A stretch of DNA of 64,000 nucleotides, taken from contig CAKAKS010000062.1 in assembly GCA_916700875.1 (NCBI GenBank), positions 19,538,126 to 19,602,125 on the forward strand, given 5' to 3'. Below the pieces are notes generated by a model, which had not been told where the DNA came from, searched no databases, and saw only the letters and a program-made list of their open reading frames with translations. Both the position numbers and the translations under genes were made by a program. The DNA is from Sebastes aleutianus. Lineage: Eukaryota > Chordata > Actinopteri > Perciformes > Sebastidae. Shown here piece after piece: positions 62,534-64,000 of the stretch (position 1 is its first letter; each line of letters opens with the position of its first letter).

Positions 62534-63177
62534 CTAGTACGACTGCTGCACGGGTGTAAAAAGCTTATCCCACACCTCCACCTTCATAATGGCATTTTCC
62601 AGGGGACTCATTGTGGCCTTGATATCTAGGTAGTTGCCCACATGATTGATTCCTGATCCAGTGGCCTCCTCCCTGACAAACCCATTCTCATGCTGTTTCT
62701 TCTCGTAGTACATTTGTTTGTACAATTCTTTATCACAGTTACGGCCGTTTGCATAGATGCCCACCGCAAACCAGTTCTTGTACAGGTTGTAGTCCCACGG
62801 AACGGAGAACATGATGGCCAGGTTCTCAATGAAGCCGTTCTTCGACCTCTCGAAAAGGTCGTAGGTCAGCACACCAATGCTGCCGGTTGCACCGCCGCCC
62901 TTTGCGAAAGTGCAGACCTCTGACTTGAGTGGGCGCACTGTGGGCTGAGGTGGGTTGTATGTCTCCCCATTCTCAAGGTAAACCCTGTACACAAACAGAC
63001 ACATATATATTACACACATGTTCTAATACGTTTCAAACAAGCCTTAAAAATAAATGACAAAGCAGTCGGTGCTTACTTGGGGTTGATGAGGCAGTAGTTG
63101 TTAGTGAGATTTACGATTTCAATGGTAACACTTCTCTTGCTGTCCACATCGGCTGCTACAGATTCAGCTGTCTCCAT
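62534..63177 (-). CDS. Actinoporin-like protein (two coding exons)
   Basis: Homologue of the sea-anemone pore-forming actinoporin fold; fish copies are often auto-named after anemone delta-toxins or apnl. Coding exons 63177-63077 and 62984-62534 join in frame through a GT-AG intron, giving 183 codons plus TAG. Seen: no signal peptide; a polar N-terminal segment (about 1-26) where anemone proteins carry the membrane-inserting helix; GSIGVLTYDL at 68-77; and the aromatic-rich SVPWDYNLYKNWF at 94-106, matching the family's phosphocholine-headgroup site. The ATG has A at -3 and G at +4. A likely non-coding first exon ends at 63729 (GTAAGT donor), and an acceptor sits at about 63209. Fish homologues have been described, but whether this one binds membranes or forms pores cannot be read from sequence. 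No break or frameshift is seen. Confidence 0.88.
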
Positions 63178-63728
63178 TATGGTGGAATGGGTGTGTGAGA
63201 TCCGCTTGTAAAACAAAAAGGTAATGTAAGTTTTAACCATCTGAACTGAACGACATCACAGCTGTGACTACAGCATTCCTCTCCGCCCCTGAACACACTG
63301 GGAATCATGAGAATTACTACGATATAAAACACCTCCCTGACCTCTGCTCAGCTGACATGCTGTATTGGCATTACATTGACCTTCAAAAGTGCACACGAAT
63401 GATGCATTTCAAGAGGCTAATGAGATCTCAAAGCAGTTGTGAACAATCCTAGAGTAGCTGCAGACTCTCTTTGCCTCATTAGAGAGTGCACTTCTTCAAT
63501 TACAGCACTAAGTAGCATGCAATAATGAAGTTAGAGTGAAAACACTAGAGAAGATGATCACCGCTTTTATCAACAAATATAAGATACAAATCAAACAAAT
63601 GCCCCATCAGGCTTCTGTGTGCCTCTACAAATAGCTTTATTTTTAGCTAATGAGCCATTCTCTGTAGCTACTGCCTCGTATCAAGTTCTATTTAAAGTCT
63701 TTTTTCAAAAATGTTGTAAGTGACTTAC

Positions 63729-63990
63729 CTGCTGAGAACCTCTGCTGGTGCCTCCAAATCTCAAAGTGGGAAAAGTTACCTGGAAGGGAGGTGCCGGTAG
63801 TTTTTTTTTTTTTTTTTTAAACAAGGGTGTATGCCATCACTCAGGAAACCCTCCCACTTGTAACACAACCCCCAAACAGCCTACACCCTCTTTCAACACA
63901 CACAAAAAGAAGACCATGAGAACAAACACTGCTGTATTTTTCCCTCTGGGATAAAACTGACACACCCTAGTCTGTCTGTGGCAGAGTTAA
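63729..63990 (-). promoter_or_regulatory. Candidate non-coding first exon and promoter of the actinoporin-like gene
   Basis: A strong minus-strand donor (CAG followed by GTAAGT) is at 63729. Upstream lie a T-run (63801-63819 on the plus strand) and a weak TATA-like TTTTAT near 63952. The transcription start is not determinable from sequence alone. Confidence 0.4.
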
Positions 63991-64000
63991 ACAGGTTCCA

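Overview
The window looks like nuclear DNA of a teleost fish, probably a spiny-rayed (acanthomorph) species. Genes are split by GT-AG introns, intergenic DNA is AT-rich, and introns are full of short terminal-inverted-repeat elements, an L2-type LINE tail and microsatellites typical of fish. There is no sign of bacterial or viral organisation. The species call is inference; the gene calls rest on spliced translations that I followed exon by exon and that close in frame.

Layout. (1) 1-25.4 kb, plus strand: CNTNAP1 (contactin-associated protein 1, Caspr), 24 coding exons, 1308 codons plus stop, with a long 3' UTR. (2) 25.45-42.4 kb, minus strand: EZH1, the PRC2 histone H3K27 methyltransferase, 19 coding exons, 778 codons plus stop. 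It converges on CNTNAP1, with predicted poly(A) signals only about 110 bp apart. (3) 42.4-47.9 kb: intergenic, with inverted-repeat elements, an AT microsatellite, a CRE cluster and a ~700 bp CCGACCAA-type minisatellite. (4) 47.9-49.1 kb, plus: four well-formed phase-1 exons starting with a signal-peptide-like exon. They are either a small unrecognised secreted-protein gene or alternative 5' exons of the next gene. (5) 50.2-51.2 kb, plus: RAMP2, the single-pass accessory protein of calcitonin-receptor-like GPCRs. (6) 51.2-62.2 kb: a repeat-rich stretch with no recognised gene apart from decayed fragments. (7) 62.2-63.8 kb, minus: an actinoporin-like gene, a vertebrate homologue of the sea-anemone pore-forming fold.

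The order CNTNAP1-EZH1-RAMP2 matches the neighbourhood I know from human 17q21, which supports orthology. The genes are not an operon: CNTNAP1 works at axo-glial paranodes, EZH1 in chromatin, RAMP2 in peptide-hormone receptor trafficking. The most interesting points are the actinoporin-like gene, the uncharacterised exon set before RAMP2, three GC-AG introns and a four-residue gap in the bridge-helix region of EZH1, and the loss or absence of the PGY repeats and proline-rich tail in fish CNTNAP1.
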